Source of the DNA: Phytoseiulus persimilis
Taxonomy: Eukaryota > Arthropoda > Arachnida > Mesostigmata > Phytoseiidae
DNA: 64,000 nucleotides
Direction: 5' to 3'
NCBI GenBank assembly: GCA_037576195.1
Contig: CM075104.1
Coordinates: 19,856,211-19,920,210 of the forward strand
A program made the position numbers and the translations under genes. Under the pieces are notes generated by a model, which saw only the letters and a program-made list of their open reading frames with translations, had not been told where the DNA came from and did no database searches. Shown in pieces: positions 1 through 10,477 of the stretch (position 1 is its first letter; each line of letters starts with the position of its first letter).

Positions 1-657
1 CCCGGATTAAAGATCCTTCAAACGAGAATAAAAGACAGGAGACGACGTCTGTCGGTAGCAGAGACTTTTGATTGGAAGAGGAAAACTCCGAGGACAGGGC
101 AGGAAGAGGCAACACTTCGTCGCATGAATTCTGGAGGCGTCGATCGGGACGATTCGCTGGAGGCGCCACCGAACGGTGGCGGCATAACGGCGATCGGGAA
201 CCTCATCTGTAGCGGTTTCCACTGCGCTCTTCCGCTCAGCGCGATTTTTCCCTTGGTCCCCAATCGAAAAACGTCAATGCGAGATGGAAGAATCCATCTG
301 CGTCAGACGAGCGTCGATCGCTGCGAGTTTTTGTTTCCATCTCGGAGTGACTATTCTGTCTGAGCGTCACCGCTGCCTTCCGTTTTCCTCTTCTTCTCTT
401 TCCTCGCCGCTGTTTCGGAAGTAGTGCTCAACCGTGTATATTCCAGCCACGACGGGATTAGCCCAGAGGAGCTTTCGGTGAACTCGTTGATTCGTTGGGA
501 AGGCAAGACGGACTCCAGGCCGAGCCGACAATGTCGTCTCGCTGAGAAGGCTCTGTGTCAACAGTACGCCTCAGTGGCCTCTCGACATTCTCATCACCGT
601 CCTTTTTCTGGTAACGTTCCGCTTTGTCTCCTCACCAATCCAGTTCGGCCGTCTCAC

Positions 658-800
658 CCCTCCCCCTCATCATCTTCCTCCTGATTGTCGTCATCATAGG
701 CATTATTGTGGAGATCGTTATCCACAGCCCCTTCCTCTTGATTGTCAGACTCAACGCTCTCCTGAATGCCGTCATCTCCATCATTCTCTCTCTTATCTCG
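658..800 (-). other. Weak candidate exon encoding an acidic stretch
   Basis: Between CCTAG| and the donor GG|GTGAGA, the minus strand has one open frame of 47 codons rich in Asp, Glu and Asn (for example SDNQEEGAVDND and AYDDDNQEEDDEGEG). The donor is good and the acceptor poor, with little pyrimidine tract. The opposite strand gives a purely hydrophobic low-complexity frame, so the composition may simply reflect a CTC/ATC-rich repeat. No family was recognised. Confidence 0.18.
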
Positions 801-2449
801 CTAGGACCACCGCGGGTTATGAGCGACGTGTCGGCGATGCTTCCGTTGCCAGAGCCGTAACGATGCGCAACAGAAATCCTCCGGCGGTCATGTTGCAAAT
901 GAGCAGCTAAGCTCGAATCGTCCCCGGGAGGATCCGCCGCGGGAATTTCCGCGGGAGAACCCGAGGGCTCCGGGATCGAACGGGGCGGAACCACGAGTTC
1001 CATGTGGGCTCGTCGACTCGCCCGTCAACGACCATCCTCGGCGGTTTCCTCCGTCATATTCCACCGCCGCCACTGGAAGGATCCCAACAACGAATGAAGC
1101 AACGATGGAAAGGCGGCGAGAGAAGCGACGGGCTGCCAGTTCGTCAGTCAGACGGCAAGAAAGCTCTCCAGCCCTCCGGGCGCTTGGCTGACCCACTTGC
1201 AATCCGTCCGGGCCGCGGGGTCTTCTCTATCGAAGGAAACGGCGGCCGCGACGACGAAGATGACTATGATGAAGGAAAAGAAGAACAACCCTCGCCGGCC
1301 GAGACACGCATCGAACGAGCAGGAGGGAAAACGATGCTTCCTGCCGCCTCGCTTCTAGTTGAAACGCCCATGGCATAACTTCGAACACCTCTGAGGGTCT
1401 GAGCCACGAGAGACTTCAAAAGTAATGGAGTGAATCGACAAATAAACAGAGGGAGGCACCGCACACGGCGCGCCGCTAAGTCAAATCAAACAAGTCGGTT
1501 CGACCATCGAACATTTTCGCCAGGTATTAACCCAGTTTTTCCTCGAGCAAAACACCGATGACCGGCGCTCCGAGGCTAAGCCCTGGCCAGAACACCTCAT
1601 CTCAGTGACTGGGATAAACATCCGGAATCGACACCTCGTCTCCCGTTTGTTGACTGGAATGTGCGAAGTCTCCCGATGAACCAGATCGGCGAGGAGACAG
1701 GACGATTTTTCGTCCCCGAATGTTCTCAAAAACAAAATAACTTGAGCAGGGCGAAATAGGCGGATCAATATCGGAATAGCTCATCGCCCGCCCGGGATAT
1801 ATCTCCGATCGCCGTCTCTGGCAACTGGAATCCAACAAAGATTGTTTCCTGTTGCATCGCAACGTCGCCAGGTCCGCTGAATCGGTCCGTCACCGGTTGT
1901 CACTCCTTGATTCAGTGGAGACACTGGTTGTAGCGCAAGTTGTAACATCGGCAGTGACATAGATTGTAGCGCCTGGTGCTGCACCAGAAGCGATGTCGTC
2001 TGCGGTTGCCAGCAGATGATGAATCGCTCGCAGAAAGTTGAATGTTGTTACTCATTGGCAACGGAAAGACCATTAAGAACGGATATTCGCTCATCCAAGT
2101 TCCGCGGTTGCTCCACGAGTTTCGGAAATCCTGCCTCGATCGTCAAGCCGATCGACCCGGACCCTTGTGATCAGGATGGGATTGTGCCACGGGAAGAAAG
2201 AGGGTCTCGCTCGGAGCCGAAACTATGGTCAAGGTGGCTGCCGCGACTGACGGGAGGAAAATCCGAGTCTGGCAGGAAGGAGATAAGCGAGCAAAGTTCA
2301 GCTACGGCACGGCTCTGGTCCACACACTCTCTGACAACTTCACCGGGATTTCCGTGGGGAATCTCGGAGGAATAGAATCGAGCCCACCGCTGGTACCGAT
2401 CGGAAAACCGATGGGCATATCCTATGTGAGAACAAAGATCTGACCCCCT

Positions 2450-2923
2450 TCAGGAGTTCCGCTCACGCCTGGAGATGGGCTCAGAGAAATCGAGTCGTGT
2501 CATGTGATATCCCACGGATCTGATATCCGCGCATCGGTCGAGCATGAACTGAATGAATCCGCATCGCACGCAACACCGCTCACCCGCAACTTCTTGAACT
2601 TGATCGTAAGTAGGTCCCACTTTCAGTCTGCACGGTTTACCTTCGTCGTACTCATACGACAAAAGGTCAACTCGACACAACACTCTCAGGATCGGAGTGA
2701 TTTGAGGTTCTTGTTTTTGATGGAGCTCGGTTTACGCCGGACTCGTTTCCGCCTTGGAAGTTGAATGTCATGTTACGGAACCAGCATCCGATGCAAACAA
2801 ACAGCGTCGGGTAACCAGATTCGAAAGCCAGGTATTCTTCCATAAGATCGATTGCAGGTAATTTGAACGTTCTTATAATGTTTGTTTTGACGGCTGGTTG
2901 TGAATACGATTCCAAAAGATTCG
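2450..2923 (-). pseudogene. Coding-like relic, possibly from an ionotropic receptor ligand-binding region
   Basis: On the minus strand a 15-T tract and AATACAG form an excellent splice acceptor at 2924. The sequence after it is open for about 80 codons, then the coding-like signal moves to another frame and runs to a stop at 2450. Readable segments include FRNMTFNF, SYEYDEGKPCRL and YHMTRLDFSEPI. The last two vaguely resemble the NFTY and MTxxRxxxxxFSxPI stretches of insect and mite ionotropic receptor ligand-binding lobes. No transmembrane segment follows. The frame change and missing channel part suggest a pseudogene or a fast-evolving fragment nested in the USP-like intron. It may instead belong to an unknown family. 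The similarity is weak and judged by eye. Confidence 0.3.
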
Positions 2924-3238
2924 CTGTATTAAAAAAAAAAAAAAACTCGCTCCACGTGTCATGAATCTCGGCCATTCTGACGGTCGCTCTCGCTGTTATT
3001 CAACAGTGAGCATCAATCGGATAGAACATGCTGCTGCTCGCTCCCAGGCCGAGGGTTTTTTACCCCGATCCCCCGAACAAGTTCCAGTGCCCGTTTGATT
3101 CCGTGTCAGACATTCGACGAAAACCCGAGAATTCGGAACAACTTGCATTCGTTGTGGCATTATCGCCTAGCGCGCTGAAAATTGCGATTGTTCGCGAAAC
3201 AGATACCGGCTGTATTACGTGTGGTGTGGGATCCTTAC

Positions 3239-3421
3239 CTGGACGGCCGAATTGAGGAAACAATTGTTCTGACCGGGTCCATTTAGTAATCCTTTCGTCC
3301 GAGTGATTGACATCGTACAGCGTGGCGTCATTATCTGCTTGAGCGCCATTTGTTGAGCCTGTTGCATATCATGGAGGCCTGCCGGCCCCGAAGGCCCTGT
3401 TTTGACAAGGCCCAAAGACAT
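3239..3421 (-). CDS. First coding exon of a USP53/USP54-like ubiquitin carboxyl-terminal hydrolase (partial gene)
   Basis: This 61-codon exon starts at an ATG with A at -3 and ends in phase 0 at a consensus donor, CAG|GTAAGG. Residues 43-61 read [19 protein letters not shown], the N-terminal catalytic-box signature of USP53/USP54 (family form: KGLxNxPGQNSCFLNSAxQ). Cys54 sits at the catalytic cysteine position. The N-terminal 42 residues, Met/Gln-rich around residues 18-31, are not conserved. The family are K63-linkage-directed or weakly active deubiquitinases linked to junctions and signalling. The next conserved block (VLWHLDIF-like) is not found between here and the left edge, so intron 1 exceeds 3.2 kb and most of the gene is outside the window. 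Read-through of the donor gives only seven more codons before a stop, which supports splicing. Family assignment is strong; function in this organism is inferred. Confidence 0.82.
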
Positions 3422-4987
3422 CTTCTCCTTAAAGTGCGCTGGACCGCTTCACGGCATTCTGCAATGAGAGAGAGATGAAGGGTTATTCATGGAGAACCAA
3501 TGGAGACTTTACCAAATTGCACCACGGGTCGGACTGAGAAGAAGCCCAAACAGATGCTCCCAATGCGACCGGCGACTGTTGCGTGGAGCGGGATCGAGGA
3601 AAGAGAGACGCGAAGTCCGTGGAGCGCGATGAACACCGACGATTTTACAAGTCGAGTCCTCTATATAAGGAGCGACCTCCCCGAACGCTGTCAGAGTGTC
3701 GGGCAATAAAAAATACAACCCAAAGAGGGGATGTTCAACGACAGAAGTTCGACTAAAGGTAGTGTGGCTGCGTTCGACGCAGAAGCCGAGATGTCTCCGG
3801 TGTAAAACGAATCCAGAAGGCCCACACAGGACGCTAAGGATCTTTCTCATAGGCCTCTCCGGATGAGCTTGATGCTTGTTCATCGCTATGACTTTTGTGT
3901 ACGGGAGAATCCCATGTCCACAGGCGGAGGAACAGAAAGGAAGAAGAAGTTGCAGAGAAGGGAATCTGGACGACAAAGAAGAAGTGCCTCCGTTGCACTG
4001 AGCTCGGGCATCGGACGGGATTTTCTGATGACGGCCTCATGGACTGACAAAATCTGGTGTTAACGCCTTTTTTGTGTGATTATTCACTCTTGCCGACCTG
4101 CTTCCATCGGTCGCTTGATTCTGGGAGCGAGAGACGGCGCGTGCCGGAGAACTGGTTTCGGTTTGCACTCCGCTTCAGCAGCCGTTCTCCCGGTGGCCCG
4201 TGAATCCCAGAAGCCGCGTTGAAACGCTGGACAGCCGGAGAAGAGGTGACAAACGTTGGCTCGCTGACAAATCTCGAAGAGAAGAGATAAATTCGACGCC
4301 TAAACTTCACGTGTCAACTATTTTATCCCCAGCAAAGAGCGTCCGGCTCAAAACCTCGGGATCCGTGGAGGGCTCGCTCCATTCTTGGTCCATCGGCTGG
4401 CAACGGCAAACACTCGAGCCGCGGAACACTTGGACGATTTACATGTCCAAAAGATCCCTCTGTGAGAGGGAGGATCAAGTCCCGAAGGCTCCGTCACGGA
4501 GGTGTTCCTCTATAGGTTGTGAACCAGAGCACTTTTGGCACTTGTTTCAATGCGTCTTTCTCTCGGAAATGCGTGGATTGTCGCTGTACCAGACAACCTC
4601 CATGACCTGACGGAAGTTCCATGATATCCATTCGAAAACCTGTTCGAATAGAGTTTCGCCGACAGGAACCCCTGAAGCCTCATTCGGCAGGATGTCACAT
4701 CGATTCGAAGGAAACGCGCGCCGTAGAGCGCGACGCTGACCGACGCGCAGACCGACGAACTAGGCACAGACGAACGAACGGACGGTCGTGATGCCGAAAC
4801 ACAAAGGCACGAATGACTCCGAGGAATGCGGTCCGGATGATTGAGGTGGATTGATACGGGCGCTTCCAGGGCTCGTTCGGTTGTATCGGATGCTGCCACT
4901 GACATTTACCCTCCACCGTGGACCGAGTTCTCGCCTCTGTTGTCGACGGGTCGTCGACGCCACCTGCGGTCCTGACAGTTACCGCCC

Positions 4988-5179
4988 ATGACCTCGAGTG
5001 ATCTTGAGCGAGCGAAAGCGTTTCACCGGCGGTTCGACGAATGGCTACTTCACGAAATCGAAACTGGCGCGGGATCAGAGCCAGGATCGGAGGGAGGGAA
5101 TGACACGACGGGATCAGTCAGGGCGCTCCCCGAGCCACTCCCGACGAGGGTGGAGCTCGAAAGTTTCCTCGAGCTCTGA
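4988..5179 (+). CDS. Candidate first coding exon, unknown protein
   Basis: An ATG-initiated frame of 63 codons starts with a hydrophilic, helix-like stretch (DLERAKAFHRRFDEWLLHEIE) followed by a Gly/Ser/Pro-rich linker. About 45 bp after its stop is a long pyrimidine tract ending GGCAG (acceptor at 5230). A further open frame (RMLERLGATKNAAKDVDAK) follows that acceptor. No consensus donor joins the two; the only phase-compatible GT (GTTTCC, near 5170) is poor. The Kozak context is weak (C at -3). No family was recognised. It could be a first exon or chance. Confidence 0.2.
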   Translation: MTSSDLERAKAFHRRFDEWLLHEIETGAGSEPGSEGGNDTTGSVRALPEPLPTRVELESFLEL

Positions 5180-6886
5180 AACTCCCTCGGTCCGGGTTTT
5201 CTTTTGTTTTTCCTCCTCACTTCGGCAGGGCGAATGCTCGAACGGCTCGGTGCCACAAAAAACGCTGCCAAGGACGTTGACGCTAAGCCGCTGGAAGCAA
5301 GCGACAGGGAAGTCATGAGGACTACACGTGTGAACTCAGAAGTACATCTCATAAGTCCACGAGTCCTGTCGAGTCAGCATCATTCGTAGCAGCTCCACTC
5401 CGAGCACCAAGACACAAAGTGCGTTCAGCGCAGTTGCGTTCGCCTCCTCGTAACAGTTTTCGACCAAGCGTCGGGAACCTGAAATTCTCCCTCGGTAAAT
5501 TCTCTTCCCGCGGGAAAATCGAGATTTTCCCAACTCCCCAAGACGTTCCGGAACAAGACGTTTCTGAGATCACTCCATCAACTTCCAAAGAAGATGTCTC
5601 GGTTCGTGAGCCGGGTCAACAGACGGAGGGAATCGAACGAACGAGGGGAAAAGGTGCATCAACGTTCGAAGGAGATTGACATCGCTCAGGAAGAACTCTG
5701 GGACATTAGCGAGTGCGTCGATGTAGCATGTTGGCAAACATCTCTCGCGGAGGTCACGCACATATGTCAAAACACGGCAAGAACTTGATCGCAAGATTAG
5801 CTGGCACACAGATCAGTCCGGAGAGGAGTGAGTTTACTCAGCAACCAGCTCGTCATCACGCTATTTGCCGTAGGGCTTTTCCGCAGCGCGTGGTGTACTG
5901 AGCTGTCGACTCCAATTGAGTGATTCCTGTTCTCGACGGAATTACTTCACTGCAAGAAGCATCGTCGTGTGTCTCCTCCCCAGACGTACCCCCAGCCCCT
6001 GGCCGCCTGTCCTCAAATGACTTGTGTGCTGATAACTATTGATCAAGGATTCATGGCACCGCGGCTCGGAAGGCTGAACTCTCCAGGAGTCCCTCTACCC
6101 TAGTCGAATCTAGAAACGAAGTCCCGTCCAGACTCAGACAATCGTCCTCGAAATCGAACACAACGTTGCCCGGACAATCTCAGGATCGTACGGGCAGTGT
6201 GCTTTCCCTTTCCTGAGGCAAGTCAGTCCTACTCAAGACAGATGGCGAATCGAAGTACCTACTTTTCTTCGTCGGAGACGACGTTCTTCTTTGTCGACTT
6301 ATTTGAAAAGCTGACCAGCCCGCCCGCCCGCCAGTCGGCCGGGCAGCCGGCTCGCTTGCCTGGTAGGCTTTGCCCGGCCGTCTGCTTGCCTGTACGGAAG
6401 TATCTGTTTGGCAGAAAAGCGTCGGGCTGGCGACGAAAACGCCAACTTTGAATAGGCCACCCGCCGCTTAGCCGAAGAATACACACACATGCACAGAATG
6501 AATTCCACGACAACACCCCCTCCCGATTCCCTGGCTTCCGTCCGCGCATGGAATCGCCAATCCCTCGTCGGTCTGGCCGTCCGCCCCCCAAGTCAGCCAT
6601 CTATTCCAGCACGCTGACAACCGATTCCTTCCGAAAGCTCGTCTTACAAAGTCGACGAAGAAGACGTTCTACGCCGTCGCCGATGATGACAACAAGCCGC
6701 ACACAGCAAACACATTGCGAGGCTCTGGCTCGACACTTGCGGACTATTGACCCGGTCCCTGAGCCACTAGAACTCGAAGCTGCGGTTTCCTCCCCCTCTT
6801 TTCCAGCTCGCAGTCACAGTCCATGTTCCTTTTCCTTCCTTTATTTTCTGTTCGTATTTTTTCTTGTCATACCTCGCTCTTTCCAG

Positions 6887-7262
6887 GAAAACCCTTTGTG
6901 ACACGACAATCAAAACAGTCTCTGGCACTTCCCCAAGCCGTCGTTCTGGATTCAGAACGACGACGACGTCTTCAATCGAAGTTCTCTCGAGCCGCCTGTC
7001 AAACACTAATGCGGCGGATCTCATTCATGGAATGAACGGCTCCAAAGAGCAGCCAGAGTGTCTGTCGTCTGCTCGAGCTCCAGTAAAAATCACGAGACTT
7101 TCGAACTCCAGCGAACCCCCCGTTATGGCACATGGTCGCTTCGTTCGACATGTTCAAGGTCCACATTGGTGCGCTGCTCTCGGACGCTCGGTCACGATAG
7201 TTCCCCACGAGCTCAGTTGGCCAGGCGTAGCATCGGTGCGTGCCTCACCAACTGCCCGATAG
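6887..7262 (+). CDS. Candidate exon with strong acceptor, unknown protein
   Basis: Two successive pyrimidine-rich tracts precede a consensus acceptor, CTCTTTCCAG|GAAAA. After it, one frame stays open for 125 codons to a TAG, with a Ser/Thr-rich, low-hydrophobic composition (for example SIEVLSSRLSNTNAADLIHG). A second frame is open for 49 codons. No donor follows in the longer frame before its stop, so it would be a terminal exon. No domain and no upstream partner exon were identified. The opposite strand is also open over part of it. The acceptor is real-looking; coding status is uncertain. Confidence 0.22.
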
Positions 7263-8731
7263 GACGCCAGTTCTCCACAGAATTGCGACCAATCCTCGTT
7301 TCCCACCACTCCCAGTCGGGCGTGCGGTCACGTCCATGAGCTGACTGCAGTGCTTACTCGGCCATCGCCGCTGGTCGCAAAAGATGATTCGCTACTTTCG
7401 AGAGAATGCTTTCGCGCCTATTCTCGCACCAGCCAGCACTTCCGAAGGATCCGACTCCATTTCGTCCGATCACAACAAGCATCCCAGCCTCGACCCCACC
7501 GTCGCTGCATTCGTCGTTCGGATCTGATGAGACAGTAATTGCTCTCAGTAACTCTCGTCCGATCGGTCGGTCGCCCAGCAGCCTTGTCCAACGATTTGGG
7601 CTGTTGCCGATGATGTTTTTTGCACGATCGCTAATCGAATGGCATCTTTGGTAGGGCTTCTGAATATCGCTGTTTATCCAGCGAGAGATAACCAGCGGAA
7701 GCATTCGTCGTGAGCATGTCAACAACAAAGCAAGCCCTTCAACGCCGGATAACTTCCTGCCGCCCGCGGCTCTGGACCAGCGGCTGAATGGTTAACCGTC
7801 CGCCTGGTACAGCCGGAGCCCGCGGCGACTTACCCACAAGAACACTGCTAGCTAAAATCATTACGATTTCTATTCATCATCCAGTTTCGCGTCGATGGCG
7901 ATCACCGGAGATAACTGCAGACAAGCGTGCGAGCGCTCTTCCGCCGAGACGCCAGCAGACGACGCACCGCGGGCTCGAAACCACCCAAACTGATAAAGAG
8001 AGTCCCCAGAAGAATTTCGACAATCTATGGATATCGATTCGGAAGAGGTCCGGAGCGGGTGAAGCTCCTTATGGCCGCCCGATAAGCCCCGCTTCAGCTC
8101 CAAACGCAACCCACTTCGCCGGAGGAGAGCATGAGAATGGAAACGGAGAAGATGATGGGGTTTGGTAATTGTTCGCGAGACCAGCTGACTTCAATATCGG
8201 AGCGAAAATAGCGGAGCATGAAAACCGTTGGGAAACATTGTGGTCTGAAACCTGCGGGAAGCCGTTAGCCGGAAAAGCGGGAACTGAACGAAGGAAGAAA
8301 AAAAAGCAGAAACCGCGTCAACGTAAAGGCGTTAGCTGCGTCTCGAATTCGGATCGCCCGAACGTAAGGGCAGCTCCGACACAGTTCTTGGGGTGGAGGA
8401 GGCAGCATAACGGAGAAAAATGCCTGCTTCAACCAAACTAGCGAAGGACTCGATTGCTGCGGGAGAACGGTCGTCTTCCGCGAGGTACCGAAGATACCAC
8501 CGATGCGAGACCTCCGTTCGCGTTCTTTACACGGGTAAAAAAGCACCTCACGAAGCCCTGTTACGTGATAAAGAGTACACGAGCCGCGAATCCGGCAAAA
8601 CTTCGTTGAATCGACTCTGAGGCCGGCCCAGAGCTCAGCTCTCGAACGGGACCCCGTGATGTATGCCTGAATTTGTTCCCTTCCGAGGGAGGTCAGATCC
8701 TCCTCCGCGTCGTGGAGTTTTCAATTTTCAG

Positions 8732-8935
8732 GTCTCCTCGCGGAGCCCGACGCGCTTTTTCTCTGAGCGAAACGAGACGGACGCGTCACGATCAGTGAGT
8801 GCGTCACGACGTACTTCGCAACCGAGGGGTGAAGAAGCGCAGCCAGAAGAGAACGACGATGGCGAAACAGAGCGGAGGAAAGCCGGACCGAGGGCAGGGG
8901 GAACAATATTTGCCGTCGACGCCGTTGCCCGATGA
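8732..8935 (+). CDS. Candidate terminal exon, unknown protein
   Basis: An acceptor with a T-rich tract (TTTTCAATTTTCAG|GTC) is followed in phase 0 by 67 open codons and a stop. The predicted peptide is polar and disordered-looking, with an acidic patch (GEEAQPEENDDGETERRK). A TTTATT at 8944-8949 would be a polyadenylation hexamer only for a minus-strand transcript, so it does not support this exon. No family was recognised. Confidence 0.18.
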   Translation, partial: VSSRSPTRFFSERNETDASRSVSASRRTSQPRGEEAQPEENDDGETERRKAGPRAGGTIFAVDAVAR

Positions 8936-10446
8936 GTTTTCTATTTATTTAAGGAATCACAGCAAGCCGTGAGGCCCGTGAGCGCTTGCTACGAAGGAGG
9001 GAATGAATGAGCGACCGAGAGCAGGTACGAGGAGGAACAGCGACGCAGTGTGTGAAGCGTGAGTTAGTCAATCAATGAACGGAGTCACTCGCTCAGTGTA
9101 GCCACCCCCGAGTAATCGAACTGAGGCGTCTTGTAATGGAATTGATTTTGGCAGAGTGAATCTCTGGCGGCGCTCACCATACGCGTAAAAAGACGCGGCC
9201 GATCAACAACAACAACAAAGACGACATCATCAAGAGCAACAGCGACCCCACGAGCAACGTTGTAGTTTGGCAAGGCGAACGGGTGAGGAGGCAAGACAAG
9301 GCGCGGCCGGCCGGGCGAGCGGACGCACGGCGGGACGCTTCCCTAGGCAACCTTGAAAGGTATTGCTTGTCCGCTTCGGACTTTTTTCTGTCTTGTTGTG
9401 TGTTTTCATACATCGCTCGCTCGCCCTCCTGTTCGTTCCTTTGTAAAGTTGCTTCCCTGGCTGCGCTTGTCCAGCCCTCCGTTTTTTTCTCCGTTGAAGT
9501 TCGGGCGCGAAATTTCAGAACGATGCGCGCTTGATTGTTTTTACCGATCCGGGCTCCCCGATCCGGAACATCAACAAATCGAACAGAAACGAATCGTTCC
9601 ATCGTCAGCTGCCGTCCGAGGAACTAACCTACAGCCAGAAGCCCTCGCCGCGCGCTCTCCTCACGTCCTTTCGCGGTGCTTTGCGCTCTTCCGATCCATC
9701 TCGATCAGTCAGAGGAATTCCACAGAATTGGGGACGAACAGCTCCCGAGAACAAAATCCCTCAATGGAGATTCAAATTTTCGGTCGTTCTCATTTCTCTC
9801 GGATCCGACCAAGACGACGACCACCACTCCCTCTCCATTTCGGCGCTGTATTCAATTCTTTCATCCACTCGTCGTCTCTCCTCTGACATAAAATGCCACC
9901 GAAATTCCTGAGCGGACAATCTGTGCTCGGGTCTGTCGATGCCCATCGAACCCGTTATCGTCCTATTAATCCTGTGCGGCCAGCATATGTTCAGCGGCAT
10001 ATGGGCCGTCCGTAGGGGATTCTCTCTCTCTCTTCTCTTCTTGCCCCGGGGGCTCCGTCTACCTGAATACCTCGAGCCAACCAATTCAAGAGATTCAGCC
10101 CACGAGGCAGCCGGTCGTCGCCAAGCAGCCGACCCGAGCTCGGGTTCCTATCTGCCCACTCCCCCTCCAGAGTTCTAGCCCATGAGGAGCCCGAATCCTC
10201 ATTCTTCTTGATTGTCCGGCAGATGCTGGTCGGTCTCCCGAGCGGGTGAAGTGGCTCGCTGGAGAAGCCGGACGCTCAATTTTCCGGCCTCTGTGTAAAT
10301 CGGTCGACTCGGAACGCAGAACTCCGAGTTCGGTTCTGTTGGAGCTTGATATCAGGGAGGAACTTTCTAGCTTCTCCAGTTCCTCAGACAGAAAGTTCTG
10401 AGACGAAGTGTTGCTGTTCCCCACCTCGAGTGGGAGCTCAGCAGCG

Positions 10447-10477
10447 AAAGAGAGAGAGAGAGAGAGAAAGAAAGAGA
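10447..10477 (+). repeat. GA-rich simple repeat
   Basis: An interrupted (GA)n tract with AAAG interruptions. It lies inside overlapping long frames on both strands (minus 10095-11012, plus 10408-11052) and explains their poly-Arg/Glu or Ser/Leu stretches. Confidence 0.9.

Larger units (their letters stand above)
1..3238 (-). other. Start of intron 1 of the USP-like gene
   Basis: This stretch lies downstream of the USP exon's donor on the minus strand and contains no recognisable USP catalytic block on that strand. It holds the receptor-like relic at 2450-2923 and a weak acidic candidate exon at 658-800. A run of 15 A (2931-2945) becomes a T-run in front of an AATACAG acceptor on the minus strand. 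Beyond these, nothing supported was seen. Confidence 0.5.

Noticed and set aside
624-860. Very hydrophobic 78-codon plus-strand frame
   Set aside because: The Ile/Val/Leu runs come from ATC/GTC-type repeats that read as Asp/Glu on the other strand, so it is not a credible membrane protein.
2504-2764. Plus-strand frame opposite the receptor-like relic
   Set aside because: Shadow of the minus-strand reading, which has the better acceptor and the more protein-like sequence.
9353-9886. 177-codon plus-strand frame
   Set aside because: Pyrimidine-rich DNA gives a Phe/Ser/Leu-rich peptide with no family match, and the opposite strand is equally open.
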